A stretch of DNA of 64,000 nt from Micropterus salmoides (GCF_014851395.1 NW_024041262.1:16855671-16919670), one strand, 5' to 3'; positions 52,901-61,879 are shown, numbered from the stretch's first letter. Made by a program: numbers and translations. The notes: generated from the letters alone by a model not told the origin.

Positions 52901-55900
52901 CCAGGATGCACAAAAAGCTAAATATATCTATGCAACTGTGATATACATCTCCTCCACTGTAAGGGAACCCATCAAACAATACAGTGCATCTCAGAGATTT
53001 GGCCCTCAGCACATGATTCACGTTGTTATTCCTTTTAAACTCGGTCCTTTCATCAGACATGATCTCCTTCGTGTCCTTCCATATCCAGCAGACACTTTAG
53101 ACTAAATAATTTTCCTGCAAGCTGTCTGTGCACCTTCAAATGCTCCCCAAACACCCCTGCATGCACAGACAGGTCTATGTTTATGTTGGCTTTGATGCAG
53201 GTAAATGCATGGACATTATTCCTAAGAGTCTGACTGCAGCCTTAAAAGGTTGAGTTTGTCGAAATCACAAAAATACATTCACAGAGTGCTATCTATTCAT
53301 GCAGATGGTTTTGGTCTTTCTTGCCTAGTCAGAGACTTCTGCCACTAGTACAATAGAGAGAATGATTGCGATACTCAAAGCTTTGCATTTTGACATTTGA
53401 AAAACAACGGCATGTCTTTACAGACACAATGTCCCAGAAACTCTGTTAGACATTTTACCAAGAAACCATTTTCTACTAAAGGAAAAAAGTAGCAAAAACT
53501 GTCCACAAAAAATATTATTTTTTGGTTGGAAGTATCTTACATAAAAGAGTAGTGCCATAAGATTAAGCAAATCCCCAGAAATGTTAGATTACATATCCTT
53601 CAGACAGTACAAATATATTGAGATGCTTGTCTATATCATGATGCTTTTGCCACATTAGATCTGAATCTCCAATAAGCCAAATTAACAGCGAAGGAAAAGG
53701 CTTTTGGCTTCTTTTAATAAAAACCTTAATATTCCATAATGTAACAACATGGGGTTCTCCTGAATAATTTAACAATACTAGGTTATATTATTTTTGTCCA
53801 CAGTTTTTTCCACTGTGGCTGGCTGTAAATACTACAGCATAGGCCTACAAGTAATGCTGCACTCATCGGAATTACCATGATTACCAGTTTCCGACTTGTA
53901 AATGGGCATTCACGCTAACATCCCACATCCGTCGTATTTACAACTAGGAAACTCCAATTCTATCCAACATGATGTAAAGTAATACATCAGTGCCCGAAAA
54001 CTAATCACACATGCCTCACATCAGCCAAACTCCACTACTGAAGGTGAATGCCCGGTATTTTTAACCCTCATACGGCCCACTTTGCAATTAAACAACCATC
54101 TTGAGTTCTCCGATGACATGGACGTTGGCAAGTCATAAACATGAGAATCTTTCTCAAAGGCCTATCATTCATTCCACATAATGTGAACACTGCATTAGGC
54201 TCAAATTGTCCTCCTCTTTCATTGGTGTTTCTAAAAAGCTGGATGACGATTCTAGGGTTTATGTCCATATTCTATGCTACATTGTACTAGCTAGTGAAGT
54301 TGAAATATACTGTACATTGCTTACTCACATTCAAAAAGCAATGTAAAAAACAATGTGCATTGACAATACAGTATATCACTGAATTGGTAACATTTAGGTT
54401 TCATTACCTTGAATAACTTTGGCTGATGTAAACATCCAGTATTGTTTTGGTTTTTCAGGCAATTTCATTTCATTTTAGAACTTTCAGAAAAATCTGAATT
54501 TCCCAGTTGTAATTACAACTTGGAAATGAGCACTATTTACAGGTTGGAAACTGGTAATTACGCCACCACTGATATGAGAGAAATGCACCTTTAATCAAAA
54601 GAGTGAAAGCAAAGGGGCTAAAATTGTACTGTCCAATACAGAAACTGGACTAAAACGTATCACATCTAAGCCTTTCACAAAGAACGATGAAATCAATTTA
54701 ATCTATGAGAATTTACATTGTGCGCTGAAAGTTATTAGAGCAAAAGCGGGCAGAAAAGAAGTTAGCAGAACATAAGCTAGCACAAACGCTATCAGAACAG
54801 CAGTAACACAAGAGTGGTGCTGGAATTCTGCTTTTCTTATAACTCCAAGGCTTCGCTACTCATGCTGAGCTCATAACCTCTGAACCATTACTGCTTTCTA
54901 CATTTGGCTTTGTTTAAAATCAATATAACACTATGATTGCCATCTTTTGTGTGCTTAGGTTTAGAGGTTAAGCATACAAAACTTTGATATTGTAGGCTAT
55001 TTGTAGGTGAATATGGCATTGCGCTGCACAGGACCATTGTGTCAATTTTAGCCTTGAGTCACTGAGGGGCACACACAGTCGCCTTTCAGGAAATTACTTT
55101 GTGATTAGAGAACACAGCATGGCATTGTCCACCACTCACTGTTATTACATTAAGAAAGAAGAAATAACTCTGTGACATCATCTCACCTAGTTTTGTTGTG
55201 TTAAACAACGACAACAAGAAAATGCAGTGATGATGACAAACAATGCAAGTGTTGTAAGAGACGTCCATTGTATCTTTGAGTCCTGCTGATGCAAAATAAA
55301 AGGCTCAACTGTGCAAGCAAACACTGCAAGAAGCATAGAGATAAAATTGTGGGCTTGTGAAAAGTTTTGCCAAAAAAAGTGTAATTGCTGCCAACCACAG
55401 GCTTGAATCAAACAAAGGTTTTCTCACATGAAGTGTCAGAATGTGTGATAATTTAGAAAAGGACTGTGGGTGTGTCACATTTGGAGGGTATCAAAATATT
55501 CTGGGTCTTCAACTTCGATTCCAACTGTTATTTCAGAACAATTCAGAGAGCTGACTCAGAAAAGCTAAACAGTAGCCTCACTTTGGTCAACCTGCCAATT
55601 CAAATGTCACATGCACATTTGAAAATTCACTCTAATTTGCTCAACTGCAAACATCCATTAGTGGCTTAGTTCACCTCCCATCACTCTGACATTGAAAGAC
55701 TGCCCAAGAGCAGAATGATGAATAGATTGGTGGTAATGGAGTAGGCACACAATGCTGTAGAAGAAGAGCAGGTTTGCTGGGATAGTGACCTTTTATTTTG
55801 AATTGATTTTACCTAGATAGACCTCAAATCCCATCAGTGAAACCAAGCAGTTACTATGGATGCTTAAAACACCATTTTAATCTAATATTCCACCCAAAAT

Positions 55901-58835
55901 GTGTCTTTAGAATCAAAAACTCAACTCGTATAGGCTTGAGTGATGGCTGTAAAATCTATGTAGTTTGCTTCTTCACATTATGTAGACTTGGATTCAAGTT
56001 GGGTTCCAATGGTGACCAGTTTCTACTGTATCAAAACATTTTCAGAAACTTCTCAAACCACTCCTGCAGCATAATCAAGCGCTAAGCTTCCGGTCAGCGA
56101 TCTGATGCGAACGCGGAAGTCCCTGAAACCTGCATCCTATTGAACGGCCAGCAGGGGGCGACTCCTCTGGTTGCAAAAAGAAGTCTGGCTCCATAAGAAA
56201 AAATGGCAAAATGACCCTACTTCTCACCTGAATAATTACCTCAGTAAACACTTCCCTGATGAGTTTATGTTCTCAATTGCCAGTTTCAAGTCTTCTTCAA
56301 TACAAAATGATGCTCATTTAGTAAATAAGGGTCCCATTTATTTTAAAATAGACGATAAGGCAGAGTACGTTTCAGGGCAGGATTATCTATGATTGACAAG
56401 TCGTTACCATGGCGACCTGTCAATCAGGCTAGAGCCAACTCGTACCCATGGCACTGTGTAAATTTAAACAGCGCCATTGAAAAAGCTTATTAGGAGTTGG
56501 CTGTTCACTTTCTCTGGTGATTACATTTAGTTTAAAGACTGTTGTTCTCTAGACAAAATTGTCAGTACTGTTAAAATGACAGTTAACATGAATTACAGAT
56601 GCACCTAGCTAAGCATGCTAGCTATAAACCAACGGGTGACGTCACGATGACTACGTCCATTTCTTATATACAGTCTATGAGCACAATTCACGTCTCTAAT
56701 GTCCATCCATATGCTCATATGTTCCAAACACTCATATTTTGGCTAAATTAAGTGCAGCTAATCAATGCCAATACTTTAAAGCTTCATTAGTCAATATTTT
56801 AAAACTAACAATTGATGAAATTTTTACGTATATTGTCAAATTGGTCTCTCATGGTGATGAACCCACAGAAAATGATCACCCGACTGCAGTTCAACTCAGC
56901 TTTACCAAGCGCTTTAGCATCTTTCAGCTTATTGTTTAGGTTTAACAGCCCTCTCTCACTGCTCTCATCAGCGCCATTTTCGGATGTAGCTGCAGCTGCT
57001 ATTTTCCTCAGGGGTTGGTAGAGACAATAAACAGAGCTAAAAATATTGTGTATATTGGTCTCACCTTTGCCACATGGCCAGAAACACAACTCCAAAGGAT
57101 GGCTAATATTCCTAAGCGTGTTCACCTTTTAAAGGGATGTCAATGTTGTGTTGACAGCTTGGTGCACTGCCTCCAAGTGGGCAAAAAATCCATTACTGCA
57201 CAGCCTAAGACTGTGTTGATTGTTTGTTAGAAAGAGAAATATTAAAGGATTCATATTTAATATCCCAACCCTACTGCTCCTGTCTCTATTCTCATGCACA
57301 ATGTAAATTGTTGAACTTACGAAGATTTTGAGAGCTTGTCCCCTGCTCTTTAATCGGCCAGACCCACTCAATTGCACCCCAGTCATTCATGAACTCGGGA
57401 AATCCTGGCCAATCGAATAGCAGTATCCGGAAAGACTGCCATAATGCGCCTGCACGTGTACAGAGGACTATTTTGCCAAGAATATAAGTGTTTGGAAGAT
57501 ACTGAGCATTCAGATGGACAGCATAAAAGTTATGCTGCAGGAGTGGTTTGAGAAGTCTCTATTGAAGCTATGATACTTTTGTAATACAGTGAAAACTGGC
57601 TACATTAAGAATCCATGGTAATATGACAGCTGCCTCTTAGCAAAGGACCAAATACAAGACGGAATATTGCTTTAATCTATGTCTTATTGTCTTAGAAAGA
57701 CTAAGGACGTGATGCACATGAATGTTTAGGTCAGAAAATATGTTAAGTGGCCATTGTGAAGGACTTTCGGGTACATGCAAACCCATTACACTCCACATTC
57801 CTCTCTGACACTGTGCCAAAGAAGGGAAAGCATCTTTTCATGGCAGCTACATCTCTCTCCATCTGACTTTTTCAAGTGTGCATTGTTGACTTACCAGTCC
57901 ATCACAATTGCTGATAGCCACAGAGGCTTCTGGCATGTCACTCACATCTCCAGTAAAAACACAGTCCCTGTGGATATGTTCCTTGGCCTTTTCCACAAAG
58001 TCCTCCTGCCATTCCACAAAAGCCCCCGGGGCCACTAGCCTCCTGTTGGCCCTCAGACGGAGGTGTAGTTCTTTCCCAAACACAGTGACATTGAAAAACA
58101 AGTGCTGAGCCGGGGCGGAGGTGACCGAGGGCATCTCGGGGGCACTGCGGGCCGCCCTTCTTCTGCTGCCAAAGTTTGAGGAGGCACCATCAGGAGCAGC
58201 AGCTGCACAACCACCTTTACTTCCACTTCCAGCAGAGACCACGTGAGAAATGTACCGGCCATGGGAGTCTGTGCTGAATGGCACGATAAGACCATATTCA
58301 CTTAACTTTCCAGAGAGTTTTTCTGATGGGACAGATAGTGTCAAGTGAGAATCACATTCACAGACCTATAGCAGGTTCCTTATGGAAAATACTTTAAAAC
58401 TAAGTAAGCTGAATGATTAAAAAGTATGTATGTATGTATGCTGTATCATAGAGGACATAGTTAAACTTTATTTCATACATATTATTTTATAGTGCATATA
58501 AAGGTAGCTCAGAATGAATGATCTCTTCATGAAACAGGTAATAGTAAAATCATGTGGACATAAAGGAAAATCTAGCTACTCAACACACTGTATTGACTTC
58601 ATGCAAAACAGTAAAGTTGTCAGACTTATTAAGTTCACCTATCAATAAAAACAGGCCATAAGTGTTTGTCATTACTCCCTCACATTTAGATTTTGTACAT
58701 TTCTCTACACAGTACAAAAGCAGAGCCAAAAAAGAGGCAATAAATGCATAACTCACCATGTGTTTCTGCAGCGAAAATATGATCCAAAAATACTTGACTG
58801 AGTGAAAAGCACATGAATAAATACATACAATCCAT
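14343..58835 (-). CDS. adamts14: ADAMTS14 procollagen N-proteinase (22 exons, 1244 aa)
   Basis: Secreted zinc metalloprotease; the ADAMTS2/3/14 group removes N-propeptides from fibrillar procollagens. All 22 exons have GT-AG borders and consistent phases, total 3735 nt. Predicted order: signal peptide 1 to ~23; prodomain with Cys166 switch and furin site RKRR ending at 249; catalytic domain 250 to ~465 with H398-E399-H402-H408 and Met-turn Met425; disintegrin-like to ~550; TSP1-1 from 553; Cys-rich ~608-710; spacer ~711-840; TSP1-2 ~845; TSP1-3 909; TSP1-4 ~970; PLAC 1060-1091; then a ~150-residue Pro/Ser/Thr-rich tail. ADAMTS14 was chosen over ADAMTS2 and ADAMTS3 from segments recalled as ADAMTS14-like: FNVTVFGKELHLRLR, GYRQSISLIERGNPSRSLEQ, PAYGGRDC, TYEDFRAQQC, VFMNQVMHDGTRCS and CGEGIQQRQVVC. 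Length is close to the human protein. Exon coordinates are in the following entries. Confidence 0.95.
15037..15144 (-). CDS. adamts14: adamts14 exon 21, linker before PLAC
   Basis: Acceptor CTCCTCCAG, donor TCAA|GTAAGT. 36 codons of low conservation ending NPVHKISS, which matches the INKISS segment that precedes PLAC in mammalian ADAMTS14. Confidence 0.88.
16037..16166 (-). CDS. adamts14: adamts14 exon 20, TSP1-4
   Basis: Acceptor GCTGTGGCAG, donor CCAG|GTGAGA. Encodes CSVTCGEGIQQRQVVC and ICKLSSCPG. A (TG)n tract of about 23 units lies 13 bases upstream of the exon. The exon is 130 nt, so skipping it would shift the frame. Confidence 0.94.
16180..16225. repeat. (AC)n microsatellite beside adamts14 exon 20
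   Basis: About 23 AC units, read as (TG)n in the adamts14 transcript, ending 13 bases before the exon 20 acceptor. Confidence 0.95.
16590..16730. repeat. Dispersed GGGTTAGG repeat, copy 1
   Basis: TTAGGTCTCGGCACCAGAAGT, GGGTTAGGAAAAAATCATGG and TTTGGGTTACTTACATTACTT resemble 62090-62300, which has TTTAGGGAAAGATCGTGG and TTGGGTTAAAGTACTT. Confidence 0.45.
17314..17521 (-). CDS. adamts14: adamts14 exon 19, TSP1-3 and start of TSP1-4
   Basis: Acceptor TGCTGACAG, donor CAG|GTGAGT. Encodes WVVEEWSPCSKTCGKLG, HNGTNRPVHSKHC and CPAQWRTGAWSQ. The NGT is a potential N-glycosylation site. Confidence 0.96.
17718..17850 (-). CDS. adamts14: adamts14 exon 18, TSP1-2
   Basis: Acceptor ATCCTTTAG, donor CCCAC|GTGAGT. 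Encodes GIQYTKYGCRRKSDSRLVHR, KKPKPIRKRCN and QECSQP. Confidence 0.95.
18188..18353 (-). CDS. adamts14: adamts14 exon 17, end of spacer and TSP1-2
   Basis: Acceptor TCATTGCAG, donor GGAG|GTCAGT. Encodes SLTYKYIIHEDLLPLI and YEWALKSWSQCSKHCGGG. CSKHCG lacks the Ser/Thr needed for O-fucosylation, unlike the other three TSP1 repeats. Confidence 0.95.
18432..18595 (-). CDS. adamts14: adamts14 exon 16, spacer
   Basis: Acceptor TTACTGACAG, donor CTG|GTGAGT. Encodes AVKNQVTGNFILN and KETLKTSGPLHE of the spacer. Confidence 0.95.
19863..19932. repeat. (GT)n microsatellite in adamts14 intron 15
   Basis: An impure part with GTGTTTGTGT gives way to a pure (GT)n run. The antisense frames full of HTHT are artefacts of it. 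Confidence 0.95.
20225..20272. repeat. Impure (CA)n tract
   Basis: CACACACACCCACACACACA followed by TAAACACACACACAGACAGACA. It lies 85 bases downstream of exon 15 (on the gene's strand), in intron 15. Confidence 0.8.
20357..20437 (-). CDS. adamts14: adamts14 exon 15, spacer
   Basis: Acceptor TCTTATTAG, donor ATTG|GTCAGT. 81 nt encoding GMLKMFDIPIGARHIVIEE and SPHII. Too short to show as an open frame; identified from phase and spacer-domain similarity. Confidence 0.9.
20717..20840 (-). CDS. adamts14: adamts14 exon 14, Cys-rich region
   Basis: Acceptor CCCCTCACAG, donor AACG|GTAATT. Encodes HVGCDKEVGSYKQEDKCG and GDNSHCRTVK. CGVCEGDNS has Glu where the family usually has Gly (CGVCGGDNS). Confidence 0.95.
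21624..21661. repeat. (CT)n(AT)n compound microsatellite
   Basis: (CT)n at 21624-21644 runs directly into (AT)n ending near 21660, inside adamts14 intron 13. Confidence 0.9.
22515..22648 (-). CDS. adamts14: adamts14 exon 13, Cys-rich region
   Basis: Acceptor TGTTTTCAG, donor CTG|GTATGT. Encodes CELSCKSKETGEVVFMNQ, DGTRCSYSDPFSVCARGEC. Confidence 0.96.
22829..23001 (-). CDS. adamts14: adamts14 exon 12, end of TSP1-1 and Cys-rich region
   Basis: Acceptor GTTGATCAG, donor GATG|GTAAGT. Encodes PAYGGRDCPG, CNTEECAGTYEDFRAQQC and HTWLPYEHPD, matching ADAMTS14. Confidence 0.96.
24412..24560 (-). CDS. adamts14: adamts14 exon 11, first TSP1 repeat
   Basis: Acceptor TATTTTTAG, donor CCTCC|GTGAGT. 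WCFKGHCIW leads into GSWGSWSKFGSCSRTCGGG. W555-x-x-W558 is a C-mannosylation motif and CSRTCG an O-fucosylation motif. Other frames open here are shadows. Confidence 0.95.
24679..24792 (-). CDS. adamts14: adamts14 exon 10, disintegrin-like region
   Basis: Acceptor CTCATTTAG, donor AAG|GTGAGA. 38 codons: FRTYDPCKQLWCSHPDN, FCKTKKGPP and ECAPGK, strongly conserved in this subgroup. The frame has no long open reading frame around it. Confidence 0.95.
25233..25365 (-). CDS. adamts14: adamts14 exon 9, disintegrin-like region
   Basis: Acceptor TTTTCTCAG, donor GCT|GTAAGT. Encodes HSYDCLLDDPF at the end of the catalytic module, then PGINYSMDEQCRFDFG and MCTA. Confidence 0.96.
25543..25686 (-). CDS. 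adamts14: adamts14 exon 8, third zinc ligand and Met-turn
   Basis: Acceptor CCCATCAG, donor ATCCA|GTATGT. Encodes LGMEHDGQGNRC and the Met-turn SIMAPLVQAAF, completing HExxHxxGxxHD across the 6.8 kb intron 7. Confidence 0.97.
26569..26720 (+). repeat. Dispersed GCTAAGCTAA repeat, copy 2
   Basis: CCCCGTTTCCAGTCTTTGTG, CTAAGCTAAGTTAACTAATC, GCTTCATATTTAG and CATGAGAGTGG follow in the order expected of this high-copy fish repeat, ending near GCAAGAAAGGAAATAAGTG. Confidence 0.65.
27842..28530 (+). repeat. Left arm of a 2.1 kb foldback structure
   Basis: About 690 bases that recur in inverse order at 29278-29922 with high similarity. Contains several degenerate copies of TTTTTACACATTTGTGGAATT and CACAAATGTGT-like motifs, and a segment ACACCAGCAGGTGGCGGTAG. 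Confidence 0.9.
29278..29922 (-). repeat. Right arm of the foldback structure
   Basis: Inverse of the left arm; for example ATGGAAGATTTTATTGGACTTT at 27853 is mirrored at 29893-29914. The arm is slightly shorter because of small internal deletions. The spacer (28531-29277) shows no open frame and no transposase. Confidence 0.9.
31191..31510 (+). repeat. Dispersed GCTAAGCTAA repeat, copy 3
   Basis: A fuller copy starting AGAAATAGTTTGACATTTGGG and continuing through CCCTGTTTCCAATTTATATG, CTAAGCTAAACTAACTAG and GCTTTATATTTAGCTTACAG. Confidence 0.7.
31905..32165 (+). repeat. Dispersed repeat with GAGACCCAACAATTCCC start
   Basis: GAGACCCAACAATTCCCACC, ATGAGCAAGCACTGGGCAAC and AAAAAATCCCTTTTAACAAC are landmarks of a repeat I recall as common in teleost transcripts and introns. 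The short open frames here are not genes. Confidence 0.55.
32475..32580 (-). CDS. adamts14: adamts14 exon 7, zinc-binding HETGH motif
   Basis: Acceptor TTGCCCAG, donor CATGT|GTGAGT. Encodes GYAPVTGMCHP and FVVAHETGHV, with zinc ligands His398 and His402 and catalytic Glu399. The third ligand, His408, is on exon 8. No open reading frame longer than 60 codons covers this exon. Confidence 0.97.
35049..35205 (-). CDS. adamts14: adamts14 exon 6, catalytic domain
   Basis: Acceptor TTTCTGCAG, donor CAAG|GTACTG. Encodes SLIERGNPSRSLEQVCRWA and DHAIFLTRQDFGP. The exon ends in MQ, a junction where alternative forms of human ADAMTS14 are recalled to differ. Confidence 0.96.
36995..37301 (+). repeat. 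tRNA-derived SINE with 12-bp target site duplication
   Basis: The element starts GGGCGGCGCGGTGGTACAGT (box A-like) and ends with ATGGATGAATG. It is flanked by identical GAGTTTAAATCC at 36983-36994 and 37302-37313. The box B segment is missing by internal deletion: CACAGCAAG runs straight into a truncated GCCCCGGCC. Confidence 0.9.
38114..38370 (+). repeat. Dispersed GCTAAGCTAA repeat, copy 4
   Basis: Starts ACAGGAATAGTTTGGCATTT and includes CCCCCTGTTTTCAGTCTTTATG, CTATGCTAACTGCC and AAGAGTGGTATGGATCTTCT. In adamts14 intron 5. Confidence 0.65.
38775..38858 (-). CDS. adamts14: adamts14 exon 5, catalytic domain
   Basis: Acceptor CCTTTCAG, donor CAG|GTGAGC. 28 codons encoding VDEIYHDESLG and VLVRMIMVGYRQ. 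The GYRQ end matches ADAMTS14 better than its relatives. Confidence 0.95.
43007..43228. mobile_element. Short TIR element (AGAGCTGCAAC family)
   Basis: AGAGCTGCAAC at 43007-43017 is inverted at 43218-43228 with one mismatch. The interior has ATCGATT/GATCAATC-type motifs. A widespread fish MITE-like family; a truncated copy lies at 49603. It sits in adamts14 intron 4, about 90 bases downstream of exon 4. Confidence 0.7.
43317..43513 (-). CDS. adamts14: adamts14 exon 4, furin site and start of catalytic domain
   Basis: Acceptor ATATTTTGCAG, donor ATA|GTAAGT. ERKRRHAKKDD carries the furin cleavage site after Arg249. It is followed by DYNIEVLLAVDDSV and FHGKEHVQNYVLTLMNI, the opening of the metalloprotease fold. 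Confidence 0.96.
44296..44321. repeat. (GA)n microsatellite
   Basis: A pure AG run of about 13 units in adamts14 intron 3. Confidence 0.9.
47060..47216 (-). CDS. adamts14: adamts14 exon 3, prodomain
   Basis: Acceptor CTTTTTCCAG, donor GAAG|GTAGGC. Encodes AGLIRTDNGEFFIEPLEKGQ and HVVYRRSA, conserved across the ADAMTS2/3/14 prodomain. It lies more than 10 kb from exon 2. Confidence 0.93.
48762..48890 (-). repeat. SINE 3' fragment
   Basis: GAAAGGCGGGGTTCACCTTG and GGACAGGTGGCCA match the 3' half of the SINE copies at 161 and 36995, with more divergence. Confidence 0.65.
49603..49820. repeat. Truncated AGAGCTGCAAC-family element
   Basis: Starts AGAGCTGAAACTGTTCATTG, contains GGTTAATCGATTAAC, TTTGGGGTTTTGGACTGTTGG and ACATCACCTTGGGCTC, and lacks the right terminus. 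Confidence 0.6.
50695..50845. repeat. Dispersed repeat with GCACTGCCAAGCCCC
   Basis: GAGAAGTACTCAAGGCCTCC, CACCTTGAGCAAGCCCCTGAA, CCCCCAATTGTTCGGGGCGC are landmarks of a fish repeat. The palindromic core is GCGCCCCGAACAAT-like. Confidence 0.5.
51485..51770. repeat. Interrupted (AGT)n trinucleotide tract
   Basis: Many short AGT runs broken by other triplets, densest at 51735-51757. It opens spurious frames of Val or Thr/Tyr runs on both strands. Confidence 0.85.
51846..51905. repeat. (GT)n with GC interruptions
   Basis: GT dinucleotide run with GTGCGTGTGC interruptions about 80 bases after the AGT tract. Confidence 0.9.
56084..56683 (-). repeat. Dispersed repeat ending CATAGACTGTATATAAG
   Basis: On the minus strand it starts CATAGACTGTATATAAGAAAT, then GACGTAGTCATCGTGACGTC and GGTCGCCATGGTAACGAC. 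I recognise it as a high-copy fish repeat. The 73-codon frame inside it is not a gene. Confidence 0.55.
57895..58322 (-). CDS. adamts14: adamts14 exon 2, prodomain
   Basis: Acceptor TGTCCCATCAG, donor CTG|GTAAGT. Starts EKLSGKLSEYG and ends AISNCDGL, where the Cys is the predicted cysteine-switch residue. A Gly/Ala/Ser-rich insert with an Arg run (RRRAAR) lies before the conserved NVTVFGKELHLRL core. Confidence 0.93.
58757..58835 (-). CDS. adamts14: adamts14 exon 1, signal peptide
   Basis: Encodes MDCMYLFMCFSLSQVF and the end of a hydrophobic leader. The start has G at -3 and G at +4. An in-frame ATG lies 32 codons upstream (58929-58931) with no stop between, but starting there would bury the leader behind a polar segment. 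Donor CATG|GTGAGT. Confidence 0.8.
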
Positions 58836-59093
58836 AGCGAGGGCTATAGTGTGAGAGCTGCCACGCTGAGTTTTCCTTTCTGTTGTAAACTTTGAACAGA
58901 GTCCTTCCTCCTGATAAAAAAAAAAAAGCACAAATGCAGGAGAAAAGTCCTCAGAGTTGAGCTCCAGCGAGGCAGCCGGTCATTTCTGAGCGTTTCCCTC
59001 TAGACGCCAAACTGACGGATATTCGCAAGTTGTTTCCAATCTTTTGGCCTGTGCTGAACTGCCAAGACTGCCCCCATCCATTTAGGGAGCTAA

Positions 59094-59120
59094 GGGAGGG
59101 GGGGGAGGGGGGGTGGGGGG
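59094..59120 (+). promoter_or_regulatory. G-rich tract upstream of adamts14
   Basis: Runs of 3, 8, 7 and 6 G separated by single bases lie about 260 bases upstream of the adamts14 start codon. They could form a G-quadruplex on the template strand. A regulatory role is inference. Confidence 0.45.
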
Positions 59121-61879
59121 TATCTGGGGTGCTGATGACGACAACTCCCGGGACGGTTTGAAGAGATAGCCAATTTTTTTTTCTTCTTCTTCGTCCTTTC
59201 CTTCCCCAGATAACTTTTTTTTAAAAGGAAGGAGAGCAAGTTAACGCACGCCTACGTTGAGAAAAAAAGTCGGAAGAGTTCAGATAAAGTGTGCAGAGAC
59301 AGAGTGTCCCGGTGGTGAAACATCTGCCGTACAGTCGTGCACCATTACGCACCAATGGTTCGGCAGCGGGACTCTCAACTGCTCAACTTGAAGCCACTAC
59401 CAGCCAATAGTGGGAGCGCCTTCTCTCCGCTAGACAACCACATATTTAGCCAAGCGAATTTTTTTCATCTCGAAAAAGAAACAGGAGACGTTATATCATC
59501 ATATACCGCAAAAATATCCACCTAAGCAGCTAGTATTGAGTCCTGAAATCTATTTTTCTTTCTTACAACAGCTCCAGGTGCAATTATATGTTTTCCTAAC
59601 ACATGTCACTGATAATATTGCAATAAATCAGGGATGGCAGAGGTAAAAAAATAAAAATAAATTCAATGTAGATGTCTGAAGAAAAGTGGGACTTGTTTGG
59701 AGAGAAGTCAACTTCTGGAATTTTTAAATGCATACACTACAACAGATAACAACAATCCACAGTCAAAAACACAAAGTAAAAATATATTTGCGAATATTAA
59801 AAAATATATTTGCTAATATTAAGAACAGAAAAATATGTTTGGAATATAGAAACAGATGATCAAACCAAAACCAGAGACACACTCCTGGCTGAAGACTGAA
59901 GGAGAAGTTTTTGAATAGCTTCACAAACTCTGTCTGTGGCAACAAAATTGAGATTGAAATTGTCTCTTCAGGTCCAGTATAGACAGAAGGAACACTTAAA
60001 GCGACCAAAACCTGTGTCAACATACATATTCTTTTAATAGACTTGAAAAAATTGAAACCTACGTATAGCCAAATAAAGTGCATTTCAAGGTGAGGTAAAG
60101 TGCTAATGTGCCAAAAAAAAGCAAGAAAATCTGATTTAATACCGGTTTTCCATGTCTATTGAATTCTAGTATCAACAAAGCACATCTTGCATTGTCTTAG
60201 TTAATGACCTCATGCAGCTGGTATCACATGTTTTCATAATTTGGGCTAATCCTGCAGATGCCACTGTGAGCATATATTCCATCCGGAGAAAGGGAACAAA
60301 TCCAACACCATCAATAGAGGCTCAGACGGTGTGAAAACTACAGTAGGTTTCATCAGTGGAATGACACGCTGTTAAAACCTTGGATCACTGCTCAAGCAAC
60401 CAGGATTTGTTTGGCCCAGGCTCACCCTGCTGGAGTCCAGACTTAGCCAGACATGACCACGCAGAGACTGAACCAACAACTCTGGAATCCTTCTCAGAGG
60501 AAGAGAAGGGGGTTGGGTTTTAAATGAGTTTTGACTTTCAGGTTCTTTTTGAGGAAAAAGGTGTCTAGACTGGACATTCTTTTCCCTCAACAGCTCCTTC
60601 ACTGTGTCTGGGCGACCTCCCCCATGCAGTGCCTATACCCTCACTCTGTGGCTAATTACCTCTGTGCTCCCTGGATGGGTCAATGTAGAGCAGGTGTGGG
60701 TTTTACACAGTCATCCACTCCCCACCCCCCAGTGTGCATTAATAAGAGATGGAAACTAACCACAGCATTAAGAGATGGAAACCATTAACTGCCTTGAAAG
60801 AAGGCTCTTTTTCCATCCATACTGTTTGGAGTGTTTTTTTCTTCATTTGTGTCTAAACGCCAGGATGACATTCCACAATATAGCATAGTATTCAATTAGA
60901 AGCCTTGTTTTTCCCCTTCTGAAATGAATAGCTCCACTCACAGTCTGTGGTTAAGTCCACACACCAGAACAATTTTCTACTACAGTGCTTGCATTAGAAC
61001 ATTCTGTCCTTTGCAACAGGAGTATAAGAGCAAAACTTTAATGCACTCTTGTCGCAAACTGAACCAAACTCTTGAGTATTATAACAATAAGTCTGCAGAT
61101 ATTCATGTGAGACAGCCAGTGCTCTTCAGAAATGGGATTTATTGAACTGTATACACTTGAAAATGCAAAAGTTGTCGTTCCTTTCCTTCTCATACTTCAC
61201 TCATACTTAAAGTCAAACTCTACGTTTCTGCGTAGATGGCTTAAATGTATTTAAAATCTGAATCACACAGACACTTCGTAATCTGCTGAACAGTAGTTAG
61301 TCGAGTCTTTGAGGGTGGAGCTGCAAAGAATCAAGCTTCTTCTACTGTTAGCAATGAGGAGAAGTTACAGTACAGTGTGTGGAGCTGTGGATGCCTCAGT
61401 GTGTGCTGTAATGTGGTCTAGCCATGCCAGCGTGCTGAGAAAATATGTGACTTTTCATCTCCGAGATGCAGGGAGATGCAAAGCAGCTGCTGGTCTGTCC
61501 GGCAGCTTGAGGGAAGAGGAGCGTCTACGTTTGTCAAGTTACAAACCAGCAACTTGAAGAAGTTGTTATTATGGTCCTCTGAACCCGTGTGGAAGGAGGG
61601 ATTTCAGACTGAAAGGTTCAGAATTAGCGCTGAGTAATGACCCAGGTCAGACTCGATGAGTTTCACTTGACCTTCCTTAAGAAAATATGGATTAGTCTGA
61701 AATAAATGTGGGAGTCTTTTCTGTCCGAGCAGCTGCAACTGTACTCCTATATGTCTCACTATATTTGTGTCAAACGTTTTACCATAACTACTTCCACCAA
61801 AGAGGTGTATGTTTTATGTCTTATTTCTTTCTTCATATCTCAAAAACTACTCAACAGTTTTCAATTCAATGTGGTGGAA

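Larger units (their letters stand above)
47217..57894 (-). other. adamts14: adamts14 intron 2 (10.7 kb)
   Basis: No exon candidate seen. Content: SINE fragment (48762), MITE fragment (49603), a repeat ending CCCCCTAC (50695-50845), the trinucleotide and GT tracts (51480-51905) and a repeat at 56084-56683. The remainder is unique-looking AT-rich sequence. Confidence 0.75.

Noticed and set aside
14343..58835. Assignment of the protease as ADAMTS2 or ADAMTS3
   Set aside because: The PLAC region alone fits ADAMTS3 too, but prodomain, exon 5-6, TSP1-1, Cys-rich and TSP1-4 segments fit ADAMTS14 best. A phylogenetic tree would settle it.
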